64,000 nt of DNA from Lewinellaceae bacterium (GTDB taxonomy: Bacteria > Bacteroidota > Bacteroidia > Chitinophagales > Saprospiraceae): contig JADJUJ010000001.1 in NCBI GenBank assembly GCA_016710765.1, positions 248,001 to 312,000 of the forward strand, read 5' to 3'. The notes below the pieces were generated by a model. The model did not search any database. It was given only the letters and a program-made list of their open reading frames with translations, and was not told the origin of the DNA. This document shows positions 29,073-39,844 of the stretch, piece by piece. Numbering within the stretch: position 1 is the first letter of the stretch; every line of letters starts with the position of its first letter. A program made the translations under genes and the position numbers.

Positions 29073-31337
29073 CTATTTCAACCCAAACCCTGAACGGATC
29101 TTGTTCAGCGCACTACCTGCTTTTACCCAGTCAATCTGCGCTTCGTTGTAGGTATGGTTCACGTCGAACTTGTCCGTCGTGCCATCGGAGTGGGTCAGTA
29201 CCACCTGCAGCGGCTTGCCTGGGGCAAATTTCTCGAACCCGAGGATGCTCACCTTGTCGTCCTGACGCACCTTGTCGTAATCAGCCGGGTTGGCAAACGT
29301 AAGCGCCAGCATGCCCTGCTTTTTCAGGTTGGTCTGATGGATGCGCGCAAAACTTTTTACGATCACGGCTTTCACCCCGAGGTAACGCGGCTCCATGGCA
29401 GCGTGCTCACGGCTGGAGCCTTCACCGAGGTTCTCTTCGCCAAACACCACCGTGCCGATGCCTTTTTTCTGGTAAAAACGGGCTGAGGCAGGCACTTCCA
29501 TGTATTGGCCGTTTTCAATGTTGAGCACTTTGTTGCGCTCGTCGTTGAAAGCGTTGGTGGCGCCGATGTAGCAGTTGTTGGAAATGTTTTCCAGGTGACC
29601 ACGGAATTTCAACCACGGACCCGCCATCGAAATGTGGTCGGTGGTGCACTTTCCTTTGGCTTTTATCAGCACGCGCATGCCTTGCAATTCCTCATTTTTG
29701 ATGGGTGCAAAAGGCTTGAGCAATTGTAAGCGGTCGGATTTTTTGTCCACCAGCACTTTCACACCGCCTTTGGCTGGCGCGATGTAACCGGCGTCTTCCA
29801 CGGCAAAGCCCAATTTTGGAAGTTCGATGCCTTTTGGCGGATCGAGTTTCACCGTCTCGCCCTTGCGGTTGATCAGGGTGCCTTTCTTCGGGTTGAACGA
29901 CAGGTCGCCTGCAATGGCAAATGCCGTTACGATCTCCGGAGAGGCCACGAAAGCGTGGGTGTTGGGGTTGCCGTCATTGCGGCCGGTGAAGTTCCGGTTG
30001 AACGAGGTCATGATGGAATTCGCGCGTTTCTTGTCGTCGATGTGCCGGCTCCACTGTCCGATGCAGGGGCCGCAGGCATTGGCCAGCACCACGCCGCCGA
30101 TTTCCGAGAAATCGTTCAGGATGCCATCGCGCTCCGCCGTGAAGCGGATCAGCTCAGAACCTGGTGTAATGGTAAACTCAGCCTTTACCTCCAGGTTTTT
30201 CTCCTTGGCCTGGCGCGCTACGGAGGCGGCACGGGTGAGGTCTTCGTAGGAGGAGTTGGTGCAGGAACCGATGAGGCCCACTTCCAGTTTGACGGGGTAA
30301 TTGTTTTTCTTAACGGCTGCCGCAAACTTCGACAATGGCCAGGCCAAATCGGGCGTAAACGGACCGTTGATGTGGGGTTCCAGTTTCGACAGGTCGATTT
30401 CGATCACCTGATCGAAGTATTTTTCCGGGTTCTCGTAGCACTCGTCGTCGCCCGTCAGGTAAGGCGCAATCTTATTGCACATCAGCGCAATCTTGTTGCG
30501 GCCGGTGGCCTTCAGGTAGCGGAACATGGTTTTGTCGTACCCGAAAGTCGAGGTGGTGGCCCCGATTTCAGCACCCATGTTGCAAATGGTGCCTTTTCCG
30601 GTAGCGCTCAGGCTCTTGGCGCCCGGACCGAAATATTCCACAATCGCGCCGGTACCGCCTTTTACGGTCAGGATGCCGGCCACTTTCAGAATCACGTCTT
30701 TGGGGGAGGTCCAACCGCGCAGTTTGCCGGTCAGTTTCACGCCGATCAGCTTGGGCATCTGCAATTCCCAGCCCATGCCAGCCATGGCGTCTACCGCATC
30801 GGCGCCGCCGACGCCGATGGCCACCGTACCGAGTCCACCAGCATTCACCGTGTGCGAATCGGTACCGATCAGCATGGCGCCCGGGAAGGCGTAATTTTCC
30901 AGTACAATCTGGTGGATGATGCCGGCACCGGGCTTCCAGAAGCCGATGCCGTATTTCTGACTCACCGAGGAGAGGAAGTCAAATACTTCTTTGTTTTTAT
31001 CCAGGGCCGTCACCATGTCCTGGGCTGCGCCGTCCTGCGCCGTAATCAGGTGGTCGCAGTGCACGGTGGAAGGAACCGCTACTTTTTTGCGGCCACAGGT
31101 CATGAATTGCAGCAGCGCCATTTGGGCGGTAGCATCCTGCATGGCCACGCGATCGAGTTGAAAAAACACGTAATCGCCGCCGCGCTTGTACTCCTGCAGC
31201 GGACTGTCCTCGTGCAAGTGGGCGTACAGAATTTTTTCAGACAGCGTCAAAGGGCGCTTCAGTTTTGCTTTCGCGGCATCCACGCGGGCAGGGTAGTTTT
31301 TGTAAAACTCCCGAATCATTTTCAGATCAAAAATCAT
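29073..31337 (-). CDS. acn: Aconitate hydratase (mitochondrial/AcnA-like type)
   Basis: A 754-residue TCA-cycle enzyme interconverting citrate and isocitrate with a [4Fe-4S] cluster. Seen: TDSHTVNAGGLG (~161), GSCTNSSYEDL (~359) with the first cluster Cys, NACGPCIGQW (~423) with the other two, and the C-terminal swivel domain with GEGSSREHAAMEPR. The length and the order of domains match the mitochondrial-type aconitases common in Bacteroidota. Frame intact over its full length, in contrast to many neighbours. Promoter at 31433-31440 and terminator at 28999-29042 make it monocistronic. Confidence 0.97.
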   Translation of the reverse strand: MIFDLKMIREFYKNYPARVDAAKAKLKRPLTLSEKILYAHLHEDSPLQEYKRGGDYVFFQLDRVAMQDATAQMALLQFMTCGRKKVAVPSTVHCDHLITAQDGAAQDMVTALDKNKEVFDFLSSVSQKYGIGFWKPGAGIIHQIVLENYAFPGAMLIGTDSHTVNAGGLGTVAIGVGGADAVDAMAGMGWELQMPKLIGVKLTGKLRGWTSPKDVILKVAGILTVKGGTGAIVEYFGPGAKSLSATGKGTICNMGAEIGATTSTFGYDKTMFRYLKATGRNKIALMCNKIAPYLTGDDECYENPEKYFDQVIEIDLSKLEPHINGPFTPDLAWPLSKFAAAVKKNNYPVKLEVGLIGSCTNSSYEDLTRAASVARQAKEKNLEVKAEFTITPGSELIRFTAERDGILNDFSEIGGVVLANACGPCIGQWSRHIDDKKRANSIMTSFNRNFTGRNDGNPNTHAFVASPEIVTAFAIAGDLSFNPKKGTLINRKGETVKLDPPKGIELPKLGFAVEDAGYIAPAKGGVKVLVDKKSDRLQLLKPFAPIKNEELQGMRVLIKAKGKCTTDHISMAGPWLKFRGHLENISNNCYIGATNAFNDERNKVLNIENGQYMEVPASARFYQKKGIGTVVFGEENLGEGSSREHAAMEPRYLGVKAVIVKSFARIHQTNLKKQGMLALTFANPADYDKVRQDDKVSILGFEKFAPGKPLQVVLTHSDGTTDKFDVNHTYNEAQIDWVKAGSALNKIRSGFGLK

Positions 31338-31432
31338 GGTAAATAGCTGATTATTTCAATTTTCAACAATGGACGATTCAAAATAAAAAAACGGACTCCG
31401 CCTTTTCTCCATTTCGAATCGTTAAAGCGCTG

Positions 31433-31440
31433 CAAAATTA
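31433..31440 (-). promoter_or_regulatory. Probable -7 promoter element (TAATTTTG) for aconitase
   Basis: Minus-strand TAATTTTG, ~95 bases before the aconitase ATG, matches TAnnTTTG. Confidence 0.5.
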
Positions 31441-31588
31441 GGAAAAGCGCGCGTATTTTATGTATATTGAACAGGATTTGAGGTCAACTGGTTGCGAAAA
31501 ATGCGCTAAAACACTTGTCTTACCAAACAGCCGACCGCAGTAAAGCCGGGCTTTACAATTTTTAAACTCTTCGGACGGCGAACTAACG

Positions 31589-31596
31589 TATCTTTG
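31589..31596 (+). promoter_or_regulatory. Probable -7 promoter element (TATCTTTG) for the glycosyltransferase gene
   Basis: TATCTTTG matches TAnnTTTG and lies 33 bases before the ATG at 31630. Confidence 0.5.
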
Positions 31597-31629
31597 TTGG
31601 TCGTTTTTTTTAAAAAAACCTCCTGAAGT

Positions 31630-32374
31630 ATGAAAAATGCCAGCATCAGCATTGTCATTCCTACCAAAAACGAGGAAAGCTACATCGGCAAGACCATTGA
31701 ACAGTTCAGGGACTATTTAGAAAAATACAACCTGGAAATCATCATCTCCGACGCCAACAGCAAGGATGGTACCGCCAACATGGTGCAAGCACTGGAAGCA
31801 GAACTGGGCAGCCAGCGGGTGCGACTGGTGCAAAGCGATAAAAACAAAACATTGCCATTGGCCGCAACCTCGGCGCCGCCGCCGCTACCGGCGAGATCCT
31901 GTTTCACATGGATGCCGATGTGCGCATCCCGAACATCGACCGTTTCTTCGAACTGATACTGAAAAAATTTGAGCAACCCAAGGTAGTTGCAGCCACCGTC
32001 CCACTGTGGGTATATCCGGAAGAGTCCCGCTTTTCCGACAGCTCTACCACATTATTATGAACGCGCTCATCCGACTTTCCTTCCCCTTCGGCGCCATGCT
32101 GGCCAAGGGGGAATGCCAGATTGTTCGGCGCAGTATTTTTGAACAAATCGGTGGCTACAACGAAAAAATTGTGGCCGGAGAAGACTGCAACCTGTTCTTC
32201 CGCCTCCACAAAATAGGCCGCATCGCCTATGTGCACCGACTGAAAATTTACCACTCTCCCCGCCGCTTCCGGCAGTACGGCTATGCCCGACTGACCTGGA
32301 TTTACCTCCGCGAAGGCCTCTCGCTGCTGTTCCGCGGCCGCTCCTACACCGAGGAGTGGACGCCCGTACGGTAA
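31630..32374 (+). CDS. Family 2 glycosyltransferase, two frameshifts
   Basis: The first frame gives ISIVIPTKNEESYIGKTIEQ and IIISDANSKDGT, the start of a GT-A fold. At ~31850 one A is missing; restoring it gives AIGRNLGAAAATGEILFHMDADV, including the DxD-like metal site. At ~32027 a T is missing from TTTT; restoring it gives FFRQLYHIIMNALIRLSFPFG and then GGYNEKIVAGEDCNLFFRL with the family's ED motif. The corrected protein has ~248 residues. It probably transfers a sugar to a lipid or polysaccharide acceptor at the membrane. Stands alone, with a promoter at 31589. Confidence 0.85.
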
Positions 32375-33198
32375 CGGCGACTTCAGTCGCCGAACGCACC
32401 GGCACAGTCGACACACACTGCTCAATGCAGCAAAACACCGTCGGGAAGTTCCCTCCAACGCCACAGGCGTTGTCAGGATGACAAGGTTTGATCCCCTTTC
32501 AAAATACCTATCCCAAGCCTGGCAGGATTGTAATCGCACAAAAAAAACGATTCGGATCATCAGGTTATACCACAGCCCAAAACCAGAACCATCCGAAATA
32601 CTCGTCCACCCTACGGGTTCCGGCCTTATGGAAATCCCGGTTTTGGGCCCGCCGAAAGCGGCTTTTGGCAAATCCCTGTCTGACCACGCCGAAGGCGTGG
32701 GAGTTTGGGATTTGCGCCGCTTTCGGTGGGAGCAAAACCGTAGGATTTCCATACAGCCTTGACTTTTTTTGCTACTTTTTTGTGTTAAGACAAAAAAGTA
32801 GAGGATCAATTAAATAACGTAATCAGAAATTTACGCCAACACGCCGCCAAGCGTTGTCAGCATCACAAAGTTTGATCCCCTTTCAAAACCCCAATCGCCC
32901 ACTACCACATACCGCAAATTTTTGCCAAAGGCAAAAATCTGCGGTTATCTGCGCGTTCTGCGGGACCCCATTACTTTGCCGAAGGCAAAGCCCCAAGAAT
33001 GAAAGTGAATCTACAGCGCATTGCCGTTCGCCAACTACCGTCGGCGCTACCACCAACGGCCCGCACGCCGTTCGTTCCAGCCGACTCCCGTCGGCGGACG
33101 GTCGCCGACTACCGTCGGCGCTACCACCAACGCGCCCGTGCACGCCGTTCGTTCCAGCCGACTCCCGTCGGCCGGACGGTCGCCGACTTCCGTCGGCG
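32375..33198. other. 824-bp non-coding, repeat-rich spacer
   Basis: No credible gene. It holds a 38-bp direct repeat (32467-32504 and 32851-32888, both ending TTTGATCCCCTTTCAAAA), a GGCGACT/AGTCGCC hairpin at ~32374-32390, a long nested palindrome at 32628-32752, a TTTGCCGAAGGCAAA-type palindrome near 32970, and a tandem repeat at 33027-33206. Open frames in this stretch are low-complexity and not supported. Confidence 0.7.
32628..32752. repeat. 125-nt nested, interrupted palindrome (multi-stem hairpin)
   Basis: Five consecutive arm pairs nest in order: ATGGAAATCC/GGATTTCCAT, CGGTTTT/AAAACCG, CCGAAAGCGGC/GCCGCTTTCGG, GCAAATCCC/GGGATTTGC and CACGCC/GGCGTG, closing on a GAA loop. Short mismatches separate them. 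It would fold into one long rod as DNA cruciform or RNA. Could be a non-autonomous mobile element, a REP-like element or a structured RNA; nothing in the sequence decides this. Confidence 0.75.
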
Positions 33199-33206
33199 CT
33201 ACCGCC
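33027..33206. repeat. ~77-bp tandem repeat rich in CCGTCGGCG
   Basis: About 2.4 copies of a unit containing ACTACCGTCGGCGCTACCA and CGTTCCAGCCGACTCCCG. The copies differ by small indels. The last partial copy runs into the 3' end of malQ. Confidence 0.65.
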
Positions 33207-35448
33207 CACTCTCCTCCACCAACATCCGCAACGCCCCATTAAACGTCGCCTGCTGCTGCAACTCCCCAATCGTCAAATGCATCCGGTACCGCCAGTAATG
33301 CTGGGATTCGCCGGCACATTGATCCGCTCCTCCTGCGGGCTCTCCCGCCGCAGCGAACCATCCATCCCCATCAAATCCTGCAACTGGAAAATACTCCACA
33401 TCGCCGGCGAATGAAAATGCTGCGCCAAAATCCGGTGGTTCACCCACGGCTCACAATACCAGGGCGCCTCGCCCCACTCACCCAACACCTCGTTGTAAAA
33501 ACGCTGCGTCAGCTTCCGGTCCTCCTCCCACCAGCCGCGGATGGTACTCATGTCGTGCGTCGATGGCGTGACCACACTTAAATAAGGCGCATCCTTGGGC
33601 AGGAAAAACGTAGCCCCCGACTGCTTCGGCATCCGCTGTATCTCCAGACTCAATATCCCCAGCTCCGCCATCACATCGGGCACACAACCGGGCACCATGC
33701 CCAGGTCCTCCCCGCAGATGAGCATGTTGGTCGAGCGCTTCAGGTCGGGCAAATTTTCCATGGCCTCCGCCTGCCAGAAATCGTCCTGGCGGCGGAAGAA
33801 ATAATTCACATAAATGGCATCCAGTTTGCTGCGCACCGAAGCGTCCAGGTGCTGAAAGGAAGAGGTTTTGTCGATCCCGATCCTGAACGCGTAGGCATTT
33901 TCGCCATCAGCCGTTTTGCCGGCGGGCAACAAAATCACGTTCGCGTGCAAATGGTACAACCCCTGCACTCGCTGCTTGTTCTCGTCCGTAGCCGCCTGCT
34001 TCGCAAAGTAAGCCTCGAGTTTGCGCTGCGTGTCAAAAGCCGGTTTGAAACGGAAACGGCCTCGTGCAAGTCCTCCAAAAGGTTTTTCACCAGTTCCGCG
34101 CGCTCGCCGAACTGCTCCCAAAGCACCCGCTCCGGATGTACGGCGCACACAGGCGCTCGTATTCGAAACCCACACCAGATTCGCGCAGTTCCCGCTCCGT
34201 AATCGGCAGGGCCGGCACAAAGCGACCCAAAATTCCTCCACCGCATCCAACGGTATACTCCAGATCCGGAAAAAGCCCAGGATATGGTCGATTCGGAAAG
34301 CGTCGAAATACAGCCGCATCTGTTCGAAGCGCTGCTTCCACCAGGCAAAGCCGTCCTGCTTCATGCGCTCCCAGTTGTAGGTTGGGAAGCCCCAGTTCTG
34401 ACCGTTCACCGCAAAGTCGTCGGGCGGAGCCCCCGCCTGCTGGTCCATGTTGTACAGCTCCGGCGCCACCCAGGCATCGCAGCTGAAGCGGTAAATGCCG
34501 ATGGGGATATCGCCCTTCATCACCAGTCCCTTGCTGTGCGCGTATTCGGCGGCCGATTTCAGTTGCACATGCAAATGCCACTGCACGTAATAGTGCAACG
34601 CAATGGAATCGTAGTGCTTGCTGTCGGGCGCTGTGAGTTTTTCTACTTCCAGCGGCGTGCAGGTGGTATAAGCCGGCCAGACATTGAAATCGGCCGTGCC
34701 ATTTTTCTTTCAAATAGCAGAACGCCGCGTACGGCGCCAGCCAGTGTTTGTTTTCCTCGAAATACTGCCGGAAGCCGGCATCCTGCAGGAAATCGGCTTT
34801 TTGCACGGCAAACAAGGCCCGCATGGCCTCCCATTTCAGCGCCAGCACGGCCTCGTAGTCTACCGCCGACAAGGCATTGAGCGCCTTGCGTTTTTTGGCG
34901 AAAGGTTTCAGCAAAGCAGCCTGCGCCTTGCCGGCCACCTTGTCGGGGTTGAGGTACAGCGGATGCAGGGCGAAGGCCGAAATGGCGGCGTAGGGATAGG
35001 AATCCGTCCAGGTGTGGCCGAGCAGGCACAGCACTTCGTCGGGCTTCAGCAGGGGCGCCTTCACCCGGAACACGTGCGTACCGGCGGTTTTAACCGCCGC
35101 TGCCCGCGGTGGCGGATTGAAAACACTTTGAAAAGGCTGGGTAAAAAACGCGTTTTCCACCGCACCCGGGGTGTTCCAGTAATCGTACACCCAGGCATCG
35201 CCTTTTTGCAGCAGCGCGGCCGGCAGCAGGCGGTCGTTGCCCCACTCCGTTTTCAGGTTCCCCTCGCGGTCTTTGAAGTGGTAGCGGTACACCAGTTCCG
35301 TGCTACGGGAAGGCTTGATGGGTACCACGCCCGTCCACAACTCATCGTTGAGGTAACGCAGGGGGATAAACGCGGGATCGTCGTTGAGGCTGAGCCAGAG
35401 GGTTTCGCCGTAGCGGGTATGGTAGCGGAGATGGAAATGGATGTTCAT
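33199..35448 (-). CDS. malQ: 4-alpha-glucanotransferase (CBM20-GH77 MalQ), at least five frameshifts and an internal deletion
   Basis: Disproportionating enzyme of glycogen/maltodextrin metabolism. Start MNIHFHLRYHTRYGE at 35448 opens an N-terminal CBM20 starch-binding domain. A second CBM20 begins (HVFRVKAPLLKPDEVLCLLG) but joins directly and in frame to TWTDSYPYAAISAFALHP of the GH77 barrel. The rest of that CBM and the first part of GH77, probably more than 100 residues, are missing. Further on: WHLHVQLKSAAEYAHSKG, AFRIDHILGFFRIW (catalytic Asp region), LICGEDLGMVP (acid/base Glu region) and TPSTHDMSTIRGWW. Frames change at ~34710, ~34240, ~34140, ~34065 and ~33290, several at short homopolymers. 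The last frame ends TFNGALRMLVEESGR with TAG at 33199-33201. Confidence 0.85.
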
Positions 35449-35754
35449 GCTGCTGTTCGGTTTGAAGGCCGAAAAATACGGATTTCGGAGCAGGAGGAGG
35501 GCTTTGGCGGGGAAATGTTGTTACGGCGCAAGGGGATATGTTGGAAATTTGAAATGTAAGGGGTATTTTAGGGGCTGGAAACTAGGTGGGATGACCCGAG
35601 ACCAGAAAATTTTTGGATGGATAAGGTGGGAGGATTTGTGGGGGTGGGTATTGGGGAAATATGCATACTGGGGATGCGCGTATACACCCAAACAAGTAGA
35701 TATCACGCATCTTGGTGTTTGTGTACAGTACTTAAAGGGTTTTAAAAATATAAA
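35449..35754. other. 306-bp intergenic stretch marking the edge of the AT-rich island
   Basis: No gene, repeat or clear promoter seen. Base composition changes here from host-like (malQ side) to AT-rich (towards 35755). This is the visible left boundary of the island. Confidence 0.5.
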
Positions 35755-37181
35755 ATGAGCATAGAGATAAAAAATATCAATGATGAGCAGAAAAACAGGA
35801 TTCTTGAAATACAGGAAGGACATTTCTATGACTTGAAAGGAAAAGAAATTCAACCGAAGAAATTATCGAAACATATTTCAGCTTTTTCAAATGCAGATGG
35901 GGGCGAATTGTATATTGGAATTGAAGAAGAGAAAGGTGATCAGCCTAAAAGAACTTGGGATGGCTTCATAAACCCAGAAGATGCCAATGGGCATTTGCAA
36001 ATCTTCACTGAATTATTCCCACTTGGAAAGTATTTTACTTATGAGTTTTTAAAAAGTGATAATGAAGTAGGTTTTGTTTTACATGTCTCGATAAATAAGA
36101 CCCAAGAGATATCGAAATCAACTGATGGAATTCCATATGTTAGAAGGGGGAGCGCAAAGTCTTCCCGTAAAAACTCATGAGCTTTAAAAAGACTAGAATT
36201 TGATAAAGGAATTACTACCTATGAAAGGCAGACCTTGAACATTCCAAAGGAAATAATTACAGAATCAGAAATAACTAAACATTTCATAAAGAACGTAATT
36301 CCTTCATCCGAACCAGAAAGTTGGCTAAAAAAGCAAATATTTATTATCAACGAATTACCTACGGTAGGAGAGTGCTCTTATTTTGCGATGAACCGCAAGC
36401 AGCATTACCTAAACAATCCGGTGTAAAAATATATAGATATAAAACGAAGGATAAGGAGGGGAAAAGAGAAAACTTAGACTTTGATCCAATAACTATTGAA
36501 GGACCGGTTTATAATCAAATATATGATTCAATAACAAAAACGCAAGAAATAATTCAGTCACTAAAAATTTTAACTGAAACCGGTTTTGAAACAATTTCAT
36601 ATCCTAAAGATGCAATTCATGAAATCATTTCAAATGCTGTTTTGCATAGAGATTATAGCATAACAAAAGATATTCATATCAGAATATTTGACAATAGAAT
36701 CGAAATAGAAAGCCCTGGTAGGTTACCAGGACATGTTTCGCCAGAAAATATTTTGACTGAACAACTTGCTAGAAATGGATCGATTGTAAGGATGGTAAAT
36801 AAATTTCCTAACCCTCCAAACAAAGATGTGGGAGAAGGATTAAATACAGCATTTGGCTTTAGAAAATTGAAACTGAAGCCACCTGTAATTACCGAAACTG
36901 AAAGTTCCGTCGTTGTTGAAATCAGACATGAGCCTCTTGCCTCTCCAGAAATCATTGTCATGAATTACATTAATATTCATGGAGAGATTACAAATAAAAT
37001 GGGTAGAGAATTGACCGGAATTGATTCTGAGAATGAAATGAAGAGAGTCTTTCAAAGGCTACAGAAAAACAACCTCATTTATCTAGATGCTGAACGAAGA
37101 GGATCAGCTTCAAGATGGCTGTTAAAAAAAGATAATAAACCTCCAACAGGAGGTAAAGGAATTCAAGGAACTTTATTTTGA
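35755..37181 (+). CDS. AlbA_2/Schlafen-like ATP-binding protein, about three frameshifts
   Basis: Start ATG at 35755. The N-terminal domain is AlbA_2 type (putative DNA/RNA binding): IQEGHFYDLKGKEI, LSKHISAFSNADGGELYIGIE, then IPYVRRG. The apparent TGA at 36178-36180 lies between two opposite indels. Removing a G from GGGGG (~36147) and adding one after CATGAG gives QSLPVKTHEALKRLEFDKG. A third shift at ~36370 leads to VLLFCDEPQAALPK and a divergent ATPase-like domain: AIHEIISNAVLHRDYS, IRIFDNRIEIESPGRLPG, NPPNKDVGEGLNTAF. A winged-helix-like end follows. Such proteins are regulators or defence components. AT-rich and probably acquired. Confidence 0.8.
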
Positions 37182-37339
37182 AAATGGTAATGCCCAGTAA
37201 CAATAGATAAGGCGATCATCGTGCCGCTGTGTATAGTAACCGTCCTCATTAACTATAAAAAATAGTACTAATTTACATATTCTATAGACCCAAAATATGT
37301 TATTCATTTTTCTATTACATTATTATAAATTTTACTACC

Positions 37340-38281
37340 ATGAAGTCATTCAAAAATATATTATTCCTAGCATTAATAATAACCCTTTTCTTTTGTAGTT
37401 GCCAAAATAATAACGCTTCTAAAATAAAAGTGGGCTACCTTCCTATGGTGTCAAGTTTACCACATTTTGTATCTGTACATCAAGGATATTACACAGACGA
37501 AGGATTAGAAATCGAAGCAAATCCAATTAAAACCAGTGACCTGATGGCGCAAGATTTAGTTGCTGGACATATTGACGTTGCTATTGAACTGTCGATAGTA
37601 CCACTACTACGTCAAAATGAGTCAAACCCAGGTGCCAGCAAGATTTTTTCAATTAGTTCAATTACTCAAGCCAATGGTTTTGATGGAATTTTAGTAAAGA
37701 AAGACTCAAGATATACTAGCCTAGGAGACTTAGCGGGCAAAAGGATTGGCGTTTTCCCGGTTCGACCGCAAAGAATTCAATTAAATATGTATTTGAAGAA
37801 CAATTTCCTGGCCAGGAAATGCCAACCTTTGTCGTAATTGACCCCTCATTGCATATTCAACAATTAGAAATTGGAGAAGTTGATGCATTATTTGCATATG
37901 AACCAACATTAACTATAGGTATAGTCAAGAATGGATTTGAAAATATCAAATAGTATATATGCACTACAGTACCCTTCAAATCCAATCGGTATGGCTGCTC
38001 TAAATTCCAAATGGTTAGAAGAGAATCCCAAAACATCAAGTGCATTTTTGAGAGCATATGATCGTGCAATTATTTTTATTTCCGAACATCCAAATGAATC
38101 AAGAAATATCTTAAGCTAAGTCTACAGAACTTGAACAGGATATTGCCAAAAAATTAATATTATGCCTTTATCTGAATCTAATCAAATTGATTACGTTCAT
38201 TTACAAGGATACCTAAAAATATTAAAGCAAATAAATGAAATAAATTTTATTCCGCAAGCGGAAAACATTTGTATAAAATAA
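37340..38281 (+). CDS. NitT/TauT-family solute-binding lipoprotein (SsuA/ThiY-like), several frameshifts
   Basis: The N-terminal signal MKSFKNILFLALIITLFFC ends in a lipobox (FFCSC). The family core follows: KVGYLPMVSSLPHFVSVHQG, YTDEGLEIEANPI, LVAGHIDVAIELS, SLGDLAGKRIGVFP. The frame shifts at ~37760 into AKNSIKYVFEEQFPGQ and IGEVDALFAYEPTL, again at ~37950 into LQYPSNPIGMAALNSKWLEE, and twice more before the TAA at 38279-38281. The corrected protein has ~310 residues. It binds a small solute outside the membrane for the following ABC transporter. First gene of an AT-rich operon; 4 bp before the ATPase. Confidence 0.82.
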
Positions 38282-38285
38282 ATAT

Positions 38286-38974
38286 ATGTCATTGATTATA
38301 AAAAATCTTTACTTTCAATATACTCAAAAGGAACCAATTTTGAGTAATATTAGTATTTCCATAAATATTGGCGAAAAAATAGCTATAATGGGAGCAAGTG
38401 GCATGGGAAAGTCAACACTTTTAAAAGTATTAGTATCATATTTAAGTCCTTCATCTGGAGATATTTTTTTCAAGTCCGTCCCATTAAATGGTTCTAAGCC
38501 CTTTAGTAATATGGCTTATGTTTCTCAAAGCTCATATAAATCATTGTTTCCATGGCTAAATCTTAGAGAAAATGTATACTACCCGTTGGTATTACGAAAT
38601 AAACTTAATAAAGAAAATCAAAATTATTGCGACCAGCTTATTCAAAAACTTAATTTATCACATAGAACCAATTCCTATCCAAATAACTTGTCGGGTGGAG
38701 AGCAAAAAAGATTAACTTTAGCAATAGCATTAAGTTATAAGCCAGAATTATTTTTCTTAGATGAGCCTTTTGCTGGCATTGACTTTAGGCTCACAGAGGA
38801 ATTATGGGACTTCCTATATCAATATTTCTCTCTTAATAACACAACAGTTCTGTTTGCAAGCCATAATATTGATGAAGTCTCAATTATTCTGACCGTGTAA
38901 TCTTTCTAAACAAAGAACACGGAGTTACTTGTGTGGAAAAATCAATTATGGATTTTGAAAAATCAAAAACATAA
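38286..38974 (+). CDS. ABC transporter ATP-binding protein (NitT/TauT type), 3' frameshift
   Basis: Walker A GASGMGKST (~36-44), Q-loop in VSQSSYKSLFPW, signature LSGGEQKR (~137), Walker B LFFLDEPFAGID and switch His in FASHNIDE. The track frame stops at 38900, but a one-base correction at ~38885 continues SDRVIFLNKEHGVTCVEKS to TAA at 38972-38974, a normal C-terminus. ~229 residues. It energises uptake through the neighbouring permease. AT-rich: 12 of 60 bases are G/C in 38281-38340 by hand count. Confidence 0.9.
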
Positions 38975-39045
38975 CCAGAAGTAAATTATTATTAGAAACC
39001 TCAATTTTGAATACAAAAAATATTTATTAAAAATGTACAATACAC

Positions 39046-39844
39046 ATGTCGACGCCTAAGTTATTCAAAAATATTAATAGTTCAATTATAGGTTTTAATT
39101 TTGCCCGTTGTCTTAATTTTAATATGTTATCTGATAAACATATTTGCTCCTGCAACTTTAAAATTCCCTCCCCACCTAATACTTAATGAAATATTTCTTT
39201 TATTTAAAGACACATCTTTCCAAAATGCGCTCTTTCAAACGCTTTACTCAACCTTTATATCATTATTTCTTGCTATAGTTATTGGAACATTTTTAGGTTA
39301 TTTATTGGGGTATAATCAAACTATTTGGAACCTAAGCCAACCTACAATTGACTTTTTTAGATCAATACCTGTAACATTTTTAATACCAATTGCTACCCTG
39401 TTATTAGGAGTTTCTGATTCAAGAATAATTTGGATATTATCCACTTACCCTTGTATTTTAATAATTATTTTTAGTGTTAGGGGGGGGATTACCTTGCAAG
39501 AACCAGAAAGATTACACTTCTATAAAATTATCAGTGGCAAAAGCAACCTTGTTTCTCGGTTTTTACATGTAACTCTATTTGAAACTCTTCCTCATATATT
39601 CTCAGGCTTTCGAATATCATTATCTTACTGCTTAGTAATAGTTACAGTTTTAGAGTATTTAAGACTTGGGAACAAACTGGGAATTGGAGGATTAGTTAAT
39701 AATGAACTTGAAATGCAGCATTATCCAAAGGTATACGCATTAGTTTTTATTATTGGATTTATTGGGTTTTTACTAAATAAGAGTACAGAATACTTGCAAC
39801 ATAGATATTTTAACTGGTCAATATCTGAACCAAACGCCGCATAA
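39046..39844 (+). CDS. ABC transporter permease (NitT/TauT/SsuC type), frameshift near the start
   Basis: The ATG at 39046 gives MSTPKLFKNINSSIIG. One base appears to be missing near 39095, after which the frame continues VVLILICYLINIFAP. Six or so transmembrane helices follow with the binding-protein-dependent permease pattern, including DFFRSIPVTFLIPIATLLLG and the cytoplasmic EAA-like loop ending in FSGFRISLSYCLVI. It forms the channel for the ATPase at 38286. Its last base is the first base of the next ATG (39844), indicating tight coupling. Confidence 0.85.

Noticed and set aside
29955..31346. 463-codon plus-strand open frame opposite aconitase
   Set aside because: Antisense shadow of a GC-biased conserved gene; composition His/Gly/Val-rich, no family motif, and the minus-strand aconitase is unambiguous.
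32628..32752. Retron-type msr/msd RNA
   Set aside because: No reverse transcriptase gene lies nearby; the glycosyltransferase and malQ neighbours do not fit.
36178..36180. In-frame TGA in the AlbA_2 gene as selenocysteine or readthrough codon
   Set aside because: Two nearby opposite indels (extra G at ~36147, missing G at ~36180) move the true frame off the TGA and give a family-like sequence.
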